From assembly GCA_945872015.1 (NCBI GenBank), contig CAMBYJ010000008.1, positions 1-19,231 of the forward strand: DNA of 19,231 nt, written 5' to 3'. The stretch's first letter is position 1, and each line of letters begins with the position of its first letter. The stretch comes from Chitinophaga pinensis. GTDB taxonomy: Bacteria > Bacteroidota > Bacteroidia > AKYH767-A > OLB10. The position numbers and the translations under genes are program-made. Of the stretch, positions 1 through 8,235 are shown piece by piece. The notes under the pieces were generated by a model. It searched no databases. It was not told where the DNA came from and was given only the letters and a program-made list of their open reading frames with translations.

Positions 1-231
1 CCAATACATACTTTCTTCCGCTTCTTTTGCTGCAATTTTTAATTTGTGAATGAAATCGTTTAATGATTCTGGACTTTGTGCTTCTCTAATCATTGCTCCA
101 ATAGCGGTTCCACTTCTGAACAATTGATTAGCGAAACTATATTTTTTTAATTCATTTAGTTTTTCAGTATACTCAATTATTTGAATTGAAAACTGAAATG
201 ACTTTTGTAATAAAGGATTATTTTTTTTCAT
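1..231 (-). CDS. Four-helix-bundle protein (23S rRNA IVP family), C-terminus beyond window
   Basis: Partial gene read from an ATG at 231 down to the window edge, 77 codons in frame without a stop. The visible part reads MKKNNPLLQKSFQFSIQIIE, then helix-forming sequence containing RSGTAIGAMIREAQSPES and a Lys/Glu-rich helix ending KEAEESMYW. The R-S-G-x-x-I-x-x-x-x-x-E-A pattern followed by AAKEAEE is typical of the four-helix-bundle family first described from proteins encoded in 23S rRNA intervening sequences, usually about 115-125 residues, so roughly 40 are missing. The family is common and scattered in Bacteroidota and its molecular role is not established. It lies 70 bases downstream of the CoA-transferase subunit A gene on the same strand, where subunit B would be expected, and an 8-base periodic repeat lies between them. 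No rRNA sequence is visible, so this is a free-standing copy. Confidence 0.85.
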   Translation of the reverse strand, partial: MKKNNPLLQKSFQFSIQIIEYTEKLNELKKYSFANQLFRSGTAIGAMIREAQSPESLNDFIHKLKIAAKEAEESMYW

Positions 232-261
232 AAAAACATATTTAAATGGTTATTGGGTTCT

Positions 262-293
262 TTAGCAAATTGTCACATTAGCAAATTTTCAAA
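262..293. repeat. Degenerate 8-base tandem repeat (TTNNCAAA)
   Basis: Four consecutive octamers read ttagcaaa, ttgtcaca, ttagcaaa, ttttcaaa on the plus strand, followed by ttaatata. The first and third units are identical (262-269 and 278-285) and the decamer ttagcaaatt occurs at 262 and 278. On the coding (minus) strand the pattern looks like AATTTGCTAA units. It occupies most of the 70-base gap between the CoA-transferase subunit A stop and the four-helix-bundle start. I recall similar AATTTGnnAA runs near four-helix-bundle genes in Bacteroidota, but cannot verify that here. Confidence 0.6.
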
Positions 294-301
294 TTAATAT
301 A

Positions 302-994
302 TTACTTCCTTGTTGTTCGCTGCTCAATTCTTTTCTCGTAATTATTTCCTTGAAATATTCTGTGGACATATATTCCTGGTACATGAATATGATCTGGGTC
401 TAACGTTCCCGCAGGTACTAACTCTTCAACTTCTGCAATTGTAATTTGTCCGGCCATTGCCATTGGCATATTAAAATTACGTGTTGTTTTACGGAAAATT
501 AAATTACCATGTGTATCTCCTTTCCATGCTTTCACAATTGCATACTTTGCTTTGAACGCCATTTCCAATAAATACTCTGTTCCATCAAATACGCGCGTTT
601 CTTTTCCAATTGCGACTTCAGTTCCTACTCCTGCACGTACCCATACCGCAGGCATACCATAAGCAGCAGCCATGCATCGAGTTGCTAATGTTCCTTGAGG
701 GATTAATTCTACTTCTAATTCTCCACTTAACAATTGTCTTTCGAATTCTGCATTCTCACCAACGTATGAAGAAATCATTTTTTTTACCTGACGTGTTTTA
801 AGCATCAAGCCAATTCCAAAATCATCAACACCTGCATTATTAGAAATGCAAGTAAGCTCTTTTGTTCCTTTTTTTACGAGTGCGTTGATACAATTTTCTG
901 GTATACCACAAAGGCCAAAACCTCCGAGCATAATTACTTCACCATCCTGAATATCATGAATGGCTTTCTCTGCGTTATTTACTACTTTATTCAT
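302..994 (-). CDS. scoA: Succinyl-CoA:3-ketoacid CoA-transferase, subunit A
   Basis: Cytoplasmic subunit A of the two-subunit enzyme that moves CoA between succinyl-CoA and acetoacetate in ketone-body and short-chain acid metabolism. The 230-residue protein carries the family motif GGFGLCGIPE (residues 24-33), GVGTEVA (122-128), and a C-terminal half (IFRKTTRNFN, IHVPGIYVHRIF, YEKRIEQ) very close to animal SCOT. Length is usual for subunit A. I chose the ATG at 994: it starts one base after the PBP1A stop codon (TAA, 998-996), whereas the in-frame TTG at 1009 would overlap PBP1A. The catalytic glutamate of this family is in subunit B, so this gene alone cannot give an active enzyme. Subunit B normally follows directly, but here a four-helix-bundle gene comes next; subunit B may lie beyond position 1. 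The near-contact with PBP1A implies coupled translation. Confidence 0.93.
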   Translation of the reverse strand: MNKVVNNAEKAIHDIQDGEVIMLGGFGLCGIPENCINALVKKGTKELTCISNNAGVDDFGIGLMLKTRQVKKMISSYVGENAEFERQLLSGELEVELIPQGTLATRCMAAAYGMPAVWVRAGVGTEVAIGKETRVFDGTEYLLEMAFKAKYAIVKAWKGDTHGNLIFRKTTRNFNMPMAMAGQITIAEVEELVPAGTLDPDHIHVPGIYVHRIFQGNNYEKRIEQRTTRK

Positions 995-995
995 T

Positions 996-3209
996 TTAGT
1001 TGATATCAAAATTATTTGTTGCGCCTGGTGTTGCAGGCATATTATACTTTGAGCAATCGAGCTCTACATTAAGTGGTTTTTGTGGTTTAGAAAATTCTCC
1101 TTGTGAGTAATTCAACTTCGGATCATCAAATACTTTTCGCATAAATAATCCCCATATTGGTAAGGCCGTATTAGCACCTTGTCCAAGAGATGTCGATCTA
1201 AAGTGTACGCTTCTATCTTCACAACCTACCCAACAACCAGCAACTAATTCTGGTGTAATTCCCATAAACCAGCCATCACTTTGATTTTGTGTTGTTCCTG
1301 TTTTACCTGCAATAGGATTTGTAAAATGATAGTCTCCACCTCGAAGTCGTGCACCTGTTCCAAACTTAGTTACGCCTTCCATTAAATTAAGCATCAGATA
1401 GGCAGTTTCTTCATTAATTGCTTCTACTTTTCTAGGAACAAATTCTTGTAATACAACTCCGTTTTTATCTTCAATTCTAGTTATATACATTGGTTCTGTC
1501 CAAATACCATTATTAGCAAATGTTCCGTAAGCACCTACCATTTCAAAAACTGATATATCTGCTGTTCCTAATGCAATGGATGGAAAGGGTTCAATGGGAG
1601 CTGTAATTCCCATTTTGTGTGCAACCTGAACTACTGCTTCGGGACCGAATTGTTTCATTAAATAAGCAGAAACACAATTGACAGAATTCGCCAACGCTTG
1701 CTTCAATGAAAGCATTCCACCATATTTTCCATCTGAATTAGAAGGGGTCCACGGCTCACCTGCTTTATCATAGATCGTTACTTTTGAATTTGGAACTTGA
1801 TAACAAGGCGAATATCCTTCTTGCATTGCTAATGTATAAACGAAGGGCTTGAAAGTAGAACCAACCTGACGCGCTCCCTCTTTTACCTGATCATATTTAA
1901 AATAATGAAAATCGAGTCCGCCAACCCATGCTTTTACTTGTCCAGTTTGAGGTTCAAGCGCCATAAATCCTGTACGTAAAAACATTTTATAATAACGGAT
2001 AGAATCCATTGGCGATAAGAGTGTATCAACATCTCCTCTCCACGAAAAAACAGTCATCTTAACTTTCTTATTAAAATTATTTTTGATTTGTTCCTCTGAA
2101 AGTCCTTGCTCTTTTAAATTCTTATATCGCTCTGAGCGTTTCATTCCTTGAGTAATTAACTCTGGATAATCTTTCCAAGGAGAAGTGCCTTTCCAGTGAT
2201 CGTAAAATGTTTGTTGCAATTTGGTCAGATGTTGCTTCACTGCTTGCTCAGCATACTTTTGCATACGTGTATCGATCGTAGTATAAATTTTTAATCCGTC
2301 TCGATACAGATTATACGGAGTACCATCTGCTTTATAATGTTCGGCACACCACTTTAATAGATCTTTTTTCAATACTTCACGAAAATGTTGTGCTATACCT
2401 GAAGTATGACTTTCTGCTCTGAATCGTAAACGCAAGGGTAATTTTTGCAGAGAATCTGAAACCTCCTCGGTAATGAAATTATATTTCTCCAGTTGACTTA
2501 AAACAGTGTTCCTTCTAGCAACTGCGTTTTTAGGATTTCTTACCGGATTATATCTTGAAGGTGCTTGTAGCATTCCAATCAACAATGCAGCTTCTTCCAT
2601 AGATACCTCTTTAGGATCTTTTTGGAAATAGGTTGAACTTGCGGAACGTATACCGAATGCATTATTACCAAATTCAACAGTATTAAGATACATAGCAAGA
2701 ATTTCTGTTTTGGTATAATTCTTTTCAAGCTTTACTGCTATAACCCACTCTTTAATTTTTCTTACAACTAACTCAACCTTGCTTAATTTTTCGCCTCGGG
2801 GAAATAGGTTTTTTGCTAACTGCTGCGTAAGTGTACTACCACCACCAGCATCCTGATGTAAGAAAATTGTTTTAACCAATACTCGAAATAATCCTCTTAC
2901 GTCAACACCAGAATGATTATCAAATCGAACATCTTCCGTTGCTTTAAGTGCGTTAATTAAATTTGGCGAAAGATCATTGTAATGAACATTAACACGATTC
3001 TCTTTAAAATACTTTCCAAGCGATTGCATATCGGATGAATAAATTTCACTTGCCAACATTGAGTTAGGATTTTCTAACTCTTCAAAAGTTGGTAGTTCAC
3101 CCAAGTATCCCATCGCAACTAGCGATATAAATCCAACTAAAAACAAAAATGGAGCAAAAACTACAATCCAAATAAAAAATAGTATTTGTTTTATTTTTGA
3201 TGATTTCAT
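996..3209 (-). CDS. Penicillin-binding protein 1A (bifunctional transglycosylase/transpeptidase)
   Basis: Class A penicillin-binding protein that polymerises and cross-links peptidoglycan at the outer face of the inner membrane. The 737-residue protein has a short cytoplasmic N-terminus and one membrane segment (about 8-34). The GT51 glycosyltransferase domain (about 60-240) contains the catalytic Glu in TEDVRF (E92) and GGGSTLTQQLAKN (122-134). The transpeptidase domain (about 410-690) contains all three motifs: STFK (S451, K454), SVN (S509-N511) and KTG (636-638). A Lys-rich linker of about 80 residues (330-410) separates the domains, which I recall as normal for this group. Length matches PBP1A/PonA-type proteins. 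It starts 34 bases after the TonB-receptor-like gene, with a possible weak promoter in that gap, and ends one base before scoA. Both active sites look intact. Confidence 0.96.
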   Translation of the reverse strand: MKSSKIKQILFFIWIVVFAPFLFLVGFISLVAMGYLGELPTFEELENPNSMLASEIYSSDMQSLGKYFKENRVNVHYNDLSPNLINALKATEDVRFDNHSGVDVRGLFRVLVKTIFLHQDAGGGSTLTQQLAKNLFPRGEKLSKVELVVRKIKEWVIAVKLEKNYTKTEILAMYLNTVEFGNNAFGIRSASSTYFQKDPKEVSMEEAALLIGMLQAPSRYNPVRNPKNAVARRNTVLSQLEKYNFITEEVSDSLQKLPLRLRFRAESHTSGIAQHFREVLKKDLLKWCAEHYKADGTPYNLYRDGLKIYTTIDTRMQKYAEQAVKQHLTKLQQTFYDHWKGTSPWKDYPELITQGMKRSERYKNLKEQGLSEEQIKNNFNKKVKMTVFSWRGDVDTLLSPMDSIRYYKMFLRTGFMALEPQTGQVKAWVGGLDFHYFKYDQVKEGARQVGSTFKPFVYTLAMQEGYSPCYQVPNSKVTIYDKAGEPWTPSNSDGKYGGMLSLKQALANSVNCVSAYLMKQFGPEAVVQVAHKMGITAPIEPFPSIALGTADISVFEMVGAYGTFANNGIWTEPMYITRIEDKNGVVLQEFVPRKVEAINEETAYLMLNLMEGVTKFGTGARLRGGDYHFTNPIAGKTGTTQNQSDGWFMGITPELVAGCWVGCEDRSVHFRSTSLGQGANTALPIWGLFMRKVFDDPKLNYSQGEFSKPQKPLNVELDCSKYNMPATPGATNNFDIN

Positions 3210-3227
3210 GCTAAATGTATTTCTTTT

Positions 3228-3235
3228 TAAATCTA
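3228..3235 (-). promoter_or_regulatory. Possible weak -7 element upstream of PBP1A
   Basis: TAGATTTA on the minus strand matches seven of eight positions of the Bacteroidota -7 consensus TAnnTTTG. It ends 18 bases before the PBP1A ATG, the same spacing as at several stronger candidates in this window. No convincing -33 TTG was found. If real, it is an internal promoter within the nine-gene run. Confidence 0.25.
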
Positions 3236-3243
3236 ATTAAATA

Positions 3244-5760
3244 TTAAAAATCAGGATTCATATCCATCGGTGCATCCATTGGTCTATTCGATTTCTTACG
3301 CTGAAATAAATTAGACTCTGTTGATCCGAAACGATAAACAACGGTAAAATTTGCGACTCTTGATTCACGTTTACGTTCTGCATCATAAACGAATCCTTCT
3401 CCTACGTTATGAATAATCATTTTTCGGGTATTAAAAATATCGGTTATATTTATGGATAGGTTTAACTTCCCTTTCATAAAATCTCTACGCGCACCAATAT
3501 CAATTCCGCTCATTCCTCTAAATGTACCCTGCGGATTTCTAATTTCCGACATGTAAAATCCTGTAACTTGTAAGCTAGTTGTTTTGGATGCTTTTATATT
3601 AATGTTTGTTCTCAACGTCCAGTTATTACTAGTACTTTGCAATGCAGCATCAATATTTTCTCCATTGATTTTATTATTGAAGTAATTAAATGTTGTGGTA
3701 GCACTAACAGCCTTTCCAAACTGATTCTTTACAACCATTTCCAATCCTGTATTAGCAGATGAGCTATAATTAATAAATGTCATTGTTGATACCCCTGTTA
3801 ATGAATCAATAGTTCTGAATCGGCTTATCAGGTTTTTAGTGTAACGATAATAAAGTGTAGCTGAGATAGAATGTTCTTTAATTTTTCTGAAATAATTAAA
3901 TTCATAACTATCTACAAATTCTGGTTGCAATCTCGGATTACCTGTTCTAACGTTACGCACATCCGAAATATCTGTAAATGGATTTAAGTTTTGAGGATTG
4001 GGACGATTAACACGTTTACTATAAACTATTTGAAAATCGTTCTTTTCTTTTACCGTATACTTTATTGCTGCGCTAGGAAATAAGTTGGTATAGTTATACT
4101 CAAAGTCATCGCTATCAATCACTGCATTTCCGATTATCCTCGTATTCTCTACTCTTAGCCCTCCTTGCAATTCAATAAATTTATCTTTCTTAATTAGCGT
4201 TGGCGCTTTACCTGCAAACTGTATATAGGCCGCAGTAATTTCGTCTGAGTAAATAAAATGATCTGTATTTGCTACATCAATTCCTTCGCGATTTAATCCA
4301 ACCTGATCATTATCACTTGTTCTGAATGTTCCCTTTATTCCAGTTTCAAATTTTGCGTTCTGATTAATCGGATGTGTATAATCTGATTGTGCTACTAATG
4401 TAGAAAAGAATCCTTTCCTTCTTAAAGTTGTACGGCCGTAAATACTATCAACTGTTAGAAAATAATCTTCATCATTGTTATTACTTTGTGAATAATTTGT
4501 AGATGCGGATAACTCTCTTTTTGTTCCTGGAATAACATGACGAATATCAAAACCACCTTCTAAATTTTTATTGGTGTTATCAGAATTTGTTGTTCGATAA
4601 AAACCTCCCAATTCACTTCTAATTGAGTCCTCGAAATTTGTGCTATTTCGCTCGTAGTTATTCGAATTTCTCTGACTATATCCTGCCGATAGGCCCAATG
4701 TTGTATTGTTGCTTAAATTAATGTCGAGTGCTGAACGAAAGGAATTATTGTAATTTTGATTTCTTCCTGCAGATTGTGAATCTTCAAAAGGAAACAACAG
4801 AGCAAGTTGATTCTGTCTTAAAGAAAAACCAGACGACCATCTTGTTTCTTCTCTGAAATTATAACTTAAATTTAAATTAGTTTTTTTCGTTCTGTTATTT
4901 ACAGAAACCCCACCATTGTATTTATCGCGTGTTCCTGCGCCAATTGTAACAGATCCATTTACGCCACTACGTTTATCCTTTTTTGTTTTAATGTTGATGA
5001 TTCCCGCCATTCCTTCAGCATCGTATCGCGCACTCGGATTAGTAATTATTTCTATCTGGTCAATAGAGCCTGCTGGAAGCTGTTGTAATAAAGATGCTCT
5101 ATCACCACCTCCTAAACTTGATGGCTTACCGTCAATCAAGATAGTTAAATTCTCACTGCCCCTTAAACTAACCTTTCCATCAATATCTACATTCACCGAA
5201 GGAACATTTCTTAAGACATCAGATGCTGTTCCACCGGTACTTACTAAATCCCTCTCAACATTGTAAATCTTTTTATCGAGCGAGTTTACGTAATCTGTTC
5301 GTTCGCCCTGAATTTCTACTTCTTTCAAATTCTTTTGAGAAGAAGCGACGTAAACAATGCCAAAATCTTTAGTAGGATCCACAGGGTTTAACATAAATGG
5401 CTTTGAATCCATTTTACGATAACCGATGGCACTTATTCGTAAAAAATATCTTCCTGGTTGTAATGCTTCAATACTAAATTGCCCTTTCCCGTTCGTTAAT
5501 GTTCCACCTACAATAGATGAATCACGAACTTTTAAAACAGCAACTGAAGTAAATTCCAATCCCGCTTTTGTCAACGAGTCTTGTAACGTTCCAATCACTT
5601 TACAAATTGCAGGCATATTCCGCATTGCAGAATCACGATTAAATCCTCCACGCATGGAAGAGTCGCGCATACCAGGGAAATTAGGCATCTGTGCAAATCC
5701 TGTTATGCTTGAAAAAATAACAAAAAGGGAAACTAATTTTAATTTAGAAACAATGTTCAT
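3244..5760 (-). CDS. TonB-dependent-receptor-like outer membrane beta-barrel protein
   Basis: Outer membrane protein of 838 residues. A signal peptide (about 1-23, ending GFA) is predicted to leave Gln24 at the mature N-terminus. Next comes a short Met/Arg/Asp-rich stretch (25-50) with an RDSxMR motif repeated, a carboxypeptidase-regulatory-like beta-sandwich (about 52-140, including GKGQFSIEALQPGRYFLRIS), a plug domain (about 145-260, with VLRNVPSVNVDIDGKVSLRG, ILIDGKPSS and NPSARYDAEGMAGIINIKTK), and a barrel of the OMP_b-brl_3 type ending near FTVVYRFG. A basic/Met-rich tail ends NPDF. No SusD partner is adjacent, and the architecture differs from SusC, so a polysaccharide-uptake role is not supported; the substrate is unknown. 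The gene starts two bases after the glutaminyl cyclase stop. Long antisense open frames inside it are treated as coding shadows. Confidence 0.92.
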   Translation of the reverse strand: MNIVSKLKLVSLFVIFSSITGFAQMPNFPGMRDSSMRGGFNRDSAMRNMPAICKVIGTLQDSLTKAGLEFTSVAVLKVRDSSIVGGTLTNGKGQFSIEALQPGRYFLRISAIGYRKMDSKPFMLNPVDPTKDFGIVYVASSQKNLKEVEIQGERTDYVNSLDKKIYNVERDLVSTGGTASDVLRNVPSVNVDIDGKVSLRGSENLTILIDGKPSSLGGGDRASLLQQLPAGSIDQIEIITNPSARYDAEGMAGIINIKTKKDKRSGVNGSVTIGAGTRDKYNGGVSVNNRTKKTNLNLSYNFREETRWSSGFSLRQNQLALLFPFEDSQSAGRNQNYNNSFRSALDINLSNNTTLGLSAGYSQRNSNNYERNSTNFEDSIRSELGGFYRTTNSDNTNKNLEGGFDIRHVIPGTKRELSASTNYSQSNNNDEDYFLTVDSIYGRTTLRRKGFFSTLVAQSDYTHPINQNAKFETGIKGTFRTSDNDQVGLNREGIDVANTDHFIYSDEITAAYIQFAGKAPTLIKKDKFIELQGGLRVENTRIIGNAVIDSDDFEYNYTNLFPSAAIKYTVKEKNDFQIVYSKRVNRPNPQNLNPFTDISDVRNVRTGNPRLQPEFVDSYEFNYFRKIKEHSISATLYYRYTKNLISRFRTIDSLTGVSTMTFINYSSSANTGLEMVVKNQFGKAVSATTTFNYFNNKINGENIDAALQSTSNNWTLRTNINIKASKTTSLQVTGFYMSEIRNPQGTFRGMSGIDIGARRDFMKGKLNLSINITDIFNTRKMIIHNVGEGFVYDAERKRESRVANFTVVYRFGSTESNLFQRKKSNRPMDAPMDMNPDF

Positions 5761-5762
5761 GT

Positions 5763-6779
5763 TTAGTACGATAACTCGTTAAATAATACTTGTAATAATG
5801 TTTGCCCTACCGCCTTCAATGAATTCTTATCAATCTTATCAATTGTATCTCCGTGCGTATGCCAATGCTTCCAGAAGTGTGATGGTGTGTTATAATCATA
5901 ATGAATAACATCGGTACATTTTATTTCAGCAATCTGATTGATGTAATAATGATCATCCACAATCGGATTTGTTTTTTCCATCAGAAAATAATTTCCATAC
6001 CCTAAATCACCAGCTGTTTTCCAAACCATACCTGTAACATTTTCTGCGTAACGCATCGAGGTTCCTTCTTGTGTAAATGTTGCATTGGTTGCACCAACCA
6101 TATCTAACAAAACTCCATATCGGGCAAAGTAAGCAGGCGTATGTAAATTTTGTGACCAATACTGAGAACCTAAGCAGTAGGTATCATCTTGTTCCGGGAA
6201 GCCACTGTTTTCTGGTTGTCCATAATCTTCTAAATCGAAAAAAATAATATCGATACCTAAATCAGGTTTCGCAATTGATATCTGTCGCGCAACTTCAATT
6301 AAAATTCCTACTCCACTTGCACCATCATTTGCTCCATCAATAGGTTCATTTTTACGAATAGAATCCTGATCAGCAAACGGGCGTGTATCCCAATGTGCGC
6401 ATAACATGATTCTATCTCCTTTTGATGGATTAAACGAACTGATAATGTTTTTTCCATTCAACGTCTTTCCATCAAATCCTCTTGATTGAAAACTCTGAAC
6501 AATAACCGTATCTGCAAATTGCTTCATAGTAGTACTTAACCAATCCGCACATTTTGCTTGCGAAGTAGAATTCGGAATACGAGGACCAAAATCAGTTTGT
6601 GCTTTTACATAATTAAAAGCTGAGTCCGCATTAAACGATGGAGCCGGCGTTGTATTCTTTTTCGTTTCGCTTGTAGTACTTTCAGTTTTATTACCTGAAT
6701 TACAAGCTGCAAGAGCAATAAGGAATACAGAAAATACTAGTAGCTTAATTTTTGCTCCACGTTGAGCCATCTTTTCCAT
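5763..6779 (-). CDS. M28-family glutaminyl-peptide cyclotransferase, lipoprotein
   Basis: Probable zinc-dependent glutaminyl cyclase that converts N-terminal Gln of exported proteins to pyroglutamate. The 338-residue protein has a lipoprotein signal peptide with lipobox LAAC (Cys26), a Ser/Thr-rich linker, then an M28 fold: FGPRIPNS (64-71), CAHWDTRPFADQD (127-139), GANDGASG (149-156; D152 the likely zinc ligand), FFDLEDYG (E184 and D185 as general base and metal ligand) and DDHYYIN (H277 the likely last zinc ligand). The GPRIPNS and CAHWDTRPF signatures fit the bacterial type II glutaminyl cyclases better than M28 aminopeptidases, though activity cannot be proved by reading. The first ATG (6779) lies inside cysS, giving a 35-base overlap; an in-frame ATG at 6770 is an alternative. 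The stop is two bases before the outer membrane protein gene, itself a predicted Gln+1 exported protein. Confidence 0.85.
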   Translation of the reverse strand: MEKMAQRGAKIKLLVFSVFLIALAACNSGNKTESTTSETKKNTTPAPSFNADSAFNYVKAQTDFGPRIPNSTSQAKCADWLSTTMKQFADTVIVQSFQSRGFDGKTLNGKNIISSFNPSKGDRIMLCAHWDTRPFADQDSIRKNEPIDGANDGASGVGILIEVARQISIAKPDLGIDIIFFDLEDYGQPENSGFPEQDDTYCLGSQYWSQNLHTPAYFARYGVLLDMVGATNATFTQEGTSMRYAENVTGMVWKTAGDLGYGNYFLMEKTNPIVDDHYYINQIAEIKCTDVIHYDYNTPSHFWKHWHTHGDTIDKIDKNSLKAVGQTLLQVLFNELSY

Positions 6780-8220
6780 CTTTAATTGTAAAATTTAATT
6801 TAATCAATTCATCACGAATTTGATCTGACGTTGCAAAGTCTTTATTCGCCTTTGCTTGTGCACGAATAGATAATAACAGCTTCATTAATCCATCTGTATC
6901 GTCATCCGATATTTTCTCTTCACGTTTTAGTCCAAGTATATCAAAAACAAAAAGATTCATTAGTGATTTCAGTTTGTCTATATCCGCCACCGTTAGTGAT
7001 TCGGTTCCTGCATTAGCAGAATTAATAATTCGTACTGCTTCAAACAAATGAGATAAAACAATAGCTGTATTTAAATCATCATTCATTGCATCAAAACATT
7101 TGTGTTCTAATTCTGAAACCGAAGAGGTTGAAGTTGCTGAAGGATTTAATTTCTCCAGCGTATCGATTGCATTGATAATTCGTTGAAATGCTTTTTCCGC
7201 AGCTAACAACCCTTCGTTCGAAAAATCAAGAGTACTTCTGTAGTGCGCTTGTAAAATAAAGAAACGAATTGCCATTGGCGAATACGCTTTCTCTACTAAC
7301 TTATGATCTCCTGTAAAAAATTGTTTAAGCGTAATAAAATTTCCTAAACTCTTTCCCATCTTTTGTCCATTGATGGTAATCATGTTATTGTGCATCCAAT
7401 ATTTTACTGGTGCTTTTCCACACGAGCCTTTCGATTGTGCAATTTCACTCTCGTGATGTGGGAATAATAAGTCCATTCCGCCACCATGAATATCAAAGGT
7501 CTCGCCTAAATATTTACTGCTCATTGCAGAACACTCGATATGCCATCCCGGAAAACCATCACTCCATGGTGAAGGCCAGCGCATAATATGTTCAGGACTT
7601 GCTTTTTTCCAAAGCGCAAAGTCTGCAGGATTTCTTTTTTCTGATTGTCCTTCTAATTCTCTGCGTTCATTTCCTGCACCAGCAATTAGCTCTTCAATCA
7701 CACGGCCCGATAATTTTCCATAATCGTTGGAAGCGCTGTAGTTAATCACATCAAAGTAAACAGAACCATTCGACTCATAGGCATAACCGTTAGCAATGAT
7801 TTTTTTAATCATTTCAATCTGCTCGATAATATGTCCTGATGCGCGAGGCTCAATACTTGGTGCGTTGTTATTCAATTCACGCATTGATTCATGAAAGCTT
7901 CCAGTGTAAAGCTCCACTACTTCCATCGGTTCTAGTTGTTCTAGTCTTGCCTTCTTTGCAATCTTATCTTCTCCTTCGTCAGCATCATTTTCCAAATGAC
8001 CAACGTCGGTAATATTACGCACATAGCGTACTTTATATCCGAGATGCGATAAGTAACGAAACAAGACATCAAACGTGATATAAGGACGAGCATGTCCTAA
8101 ATGCGCCTCTCCATAAACGGTTGGTCCGCATACATACAAACCAACAAAAGGTGCATTAATGGGAATAAAATTCTCTTTTTGTCGTGTTAACGAATTGGTA
8201 ATATAAAGCGGGTGTTGCAT
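6745..8220 (-). CDS. cysS: Cysteinyl-tRNA synthetase
   Basis: Class I aminoacyl-tRNA synthetase that charges tRNA-Cys in the cytoplasm. The 491-residue protein has the usual length. Visible signatures are YVCGPTVYGEAHLGHARPY with the HIGH-type motif HLGH (40-43), the zinc-site residues Cys31, Cys230 (GWHIECSAMS) and His255/His256 (FPHHESEIAQ), and the second nucleotide-binding motif KMGKS (287-291). KMGKS replaces the textbook KMSKS, a substitution I recall from other Bacteroidota sequences. The C-terminal DALR-like helical region is present (about 340-491). The gene starts 15 bases after the threonine dehydrogenase gene, and its last 35 bases overlap the start of the glutaminyl cyclase gene, suggesting coupled translation. 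Essential gene inside the long minus-strand run. Confidence 0.97.
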   Translation of the reverse strand: MQHPLYITNSLTRQKENFIPINAPFVGLYVCGPTVYGEAHLGHARPYITFDVLFRYLSHLGYKVRYVRNITDVGHLENDADEGEDKIAKKARLEQLEPMEVVELYTGSFHESMRELNNNAPSIEPRASGHIIEQIEMIKKIIANGYAYESNGSVYFDVINYSASNDYGKLSGRVIEELIAGAGNERRELEGQSEKRNPADFALWKKASPEHIMRWPSPWSDGFPGWHIECSAMSSKYLGETFDIHGGGMDLLFPHHESEIAQSKGSCGKAPVKYWMHNNMITINGQKMGKSLGNFITLKQFFTGDHKLVEKAYSPMAIRFFILQAHYRSTLDFSNEGLLAAEKAFQRIINAIDTLEKLNPSATSTSSVSELEHKCFDAMNDDLNTAIVLSHLFEAVRIINSANAGTESLTVADIDKLKSLMNLFVFDILGLKREEKISDDDTDGLMKLLLSIRAQAKANKDFATSDQIRDELIKLNFTIKDGKDGSTWSKN

Positions 8221-8235
8221 GTAATCTTTCTTCTA

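Noticed and set aside
1..231. Fragment of a 23S rRNA gene carrying an intervening sequence
   Set aside because: The protein belongs to the IVP family but no rRNA sequence flanks it; the neighbour is a protein-coding operon.
995..1009. TTG start at 1009 for the CoA-transferase subunit A gene
   Set aside because: It would overlap PBP1A by 14 bases; the ATG at 994, one base after the PBP1A stop, fits the family N-terminus better.
3244..5760. SusC-type polysaccharide-uptake receptor
   Set aside because: No SusD-like gene is adjacent and the plug and barrel resemble the OMP_b-brl_3 type rather than SusC.
4916..5782. Two long plus-strand open frames (116 and 118 codons) antisense to the outer membrane protein gene
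   Set aside because: They lie fully opposite a strongly supported gene, show no family motif, and have the composition expected from reading its complement.
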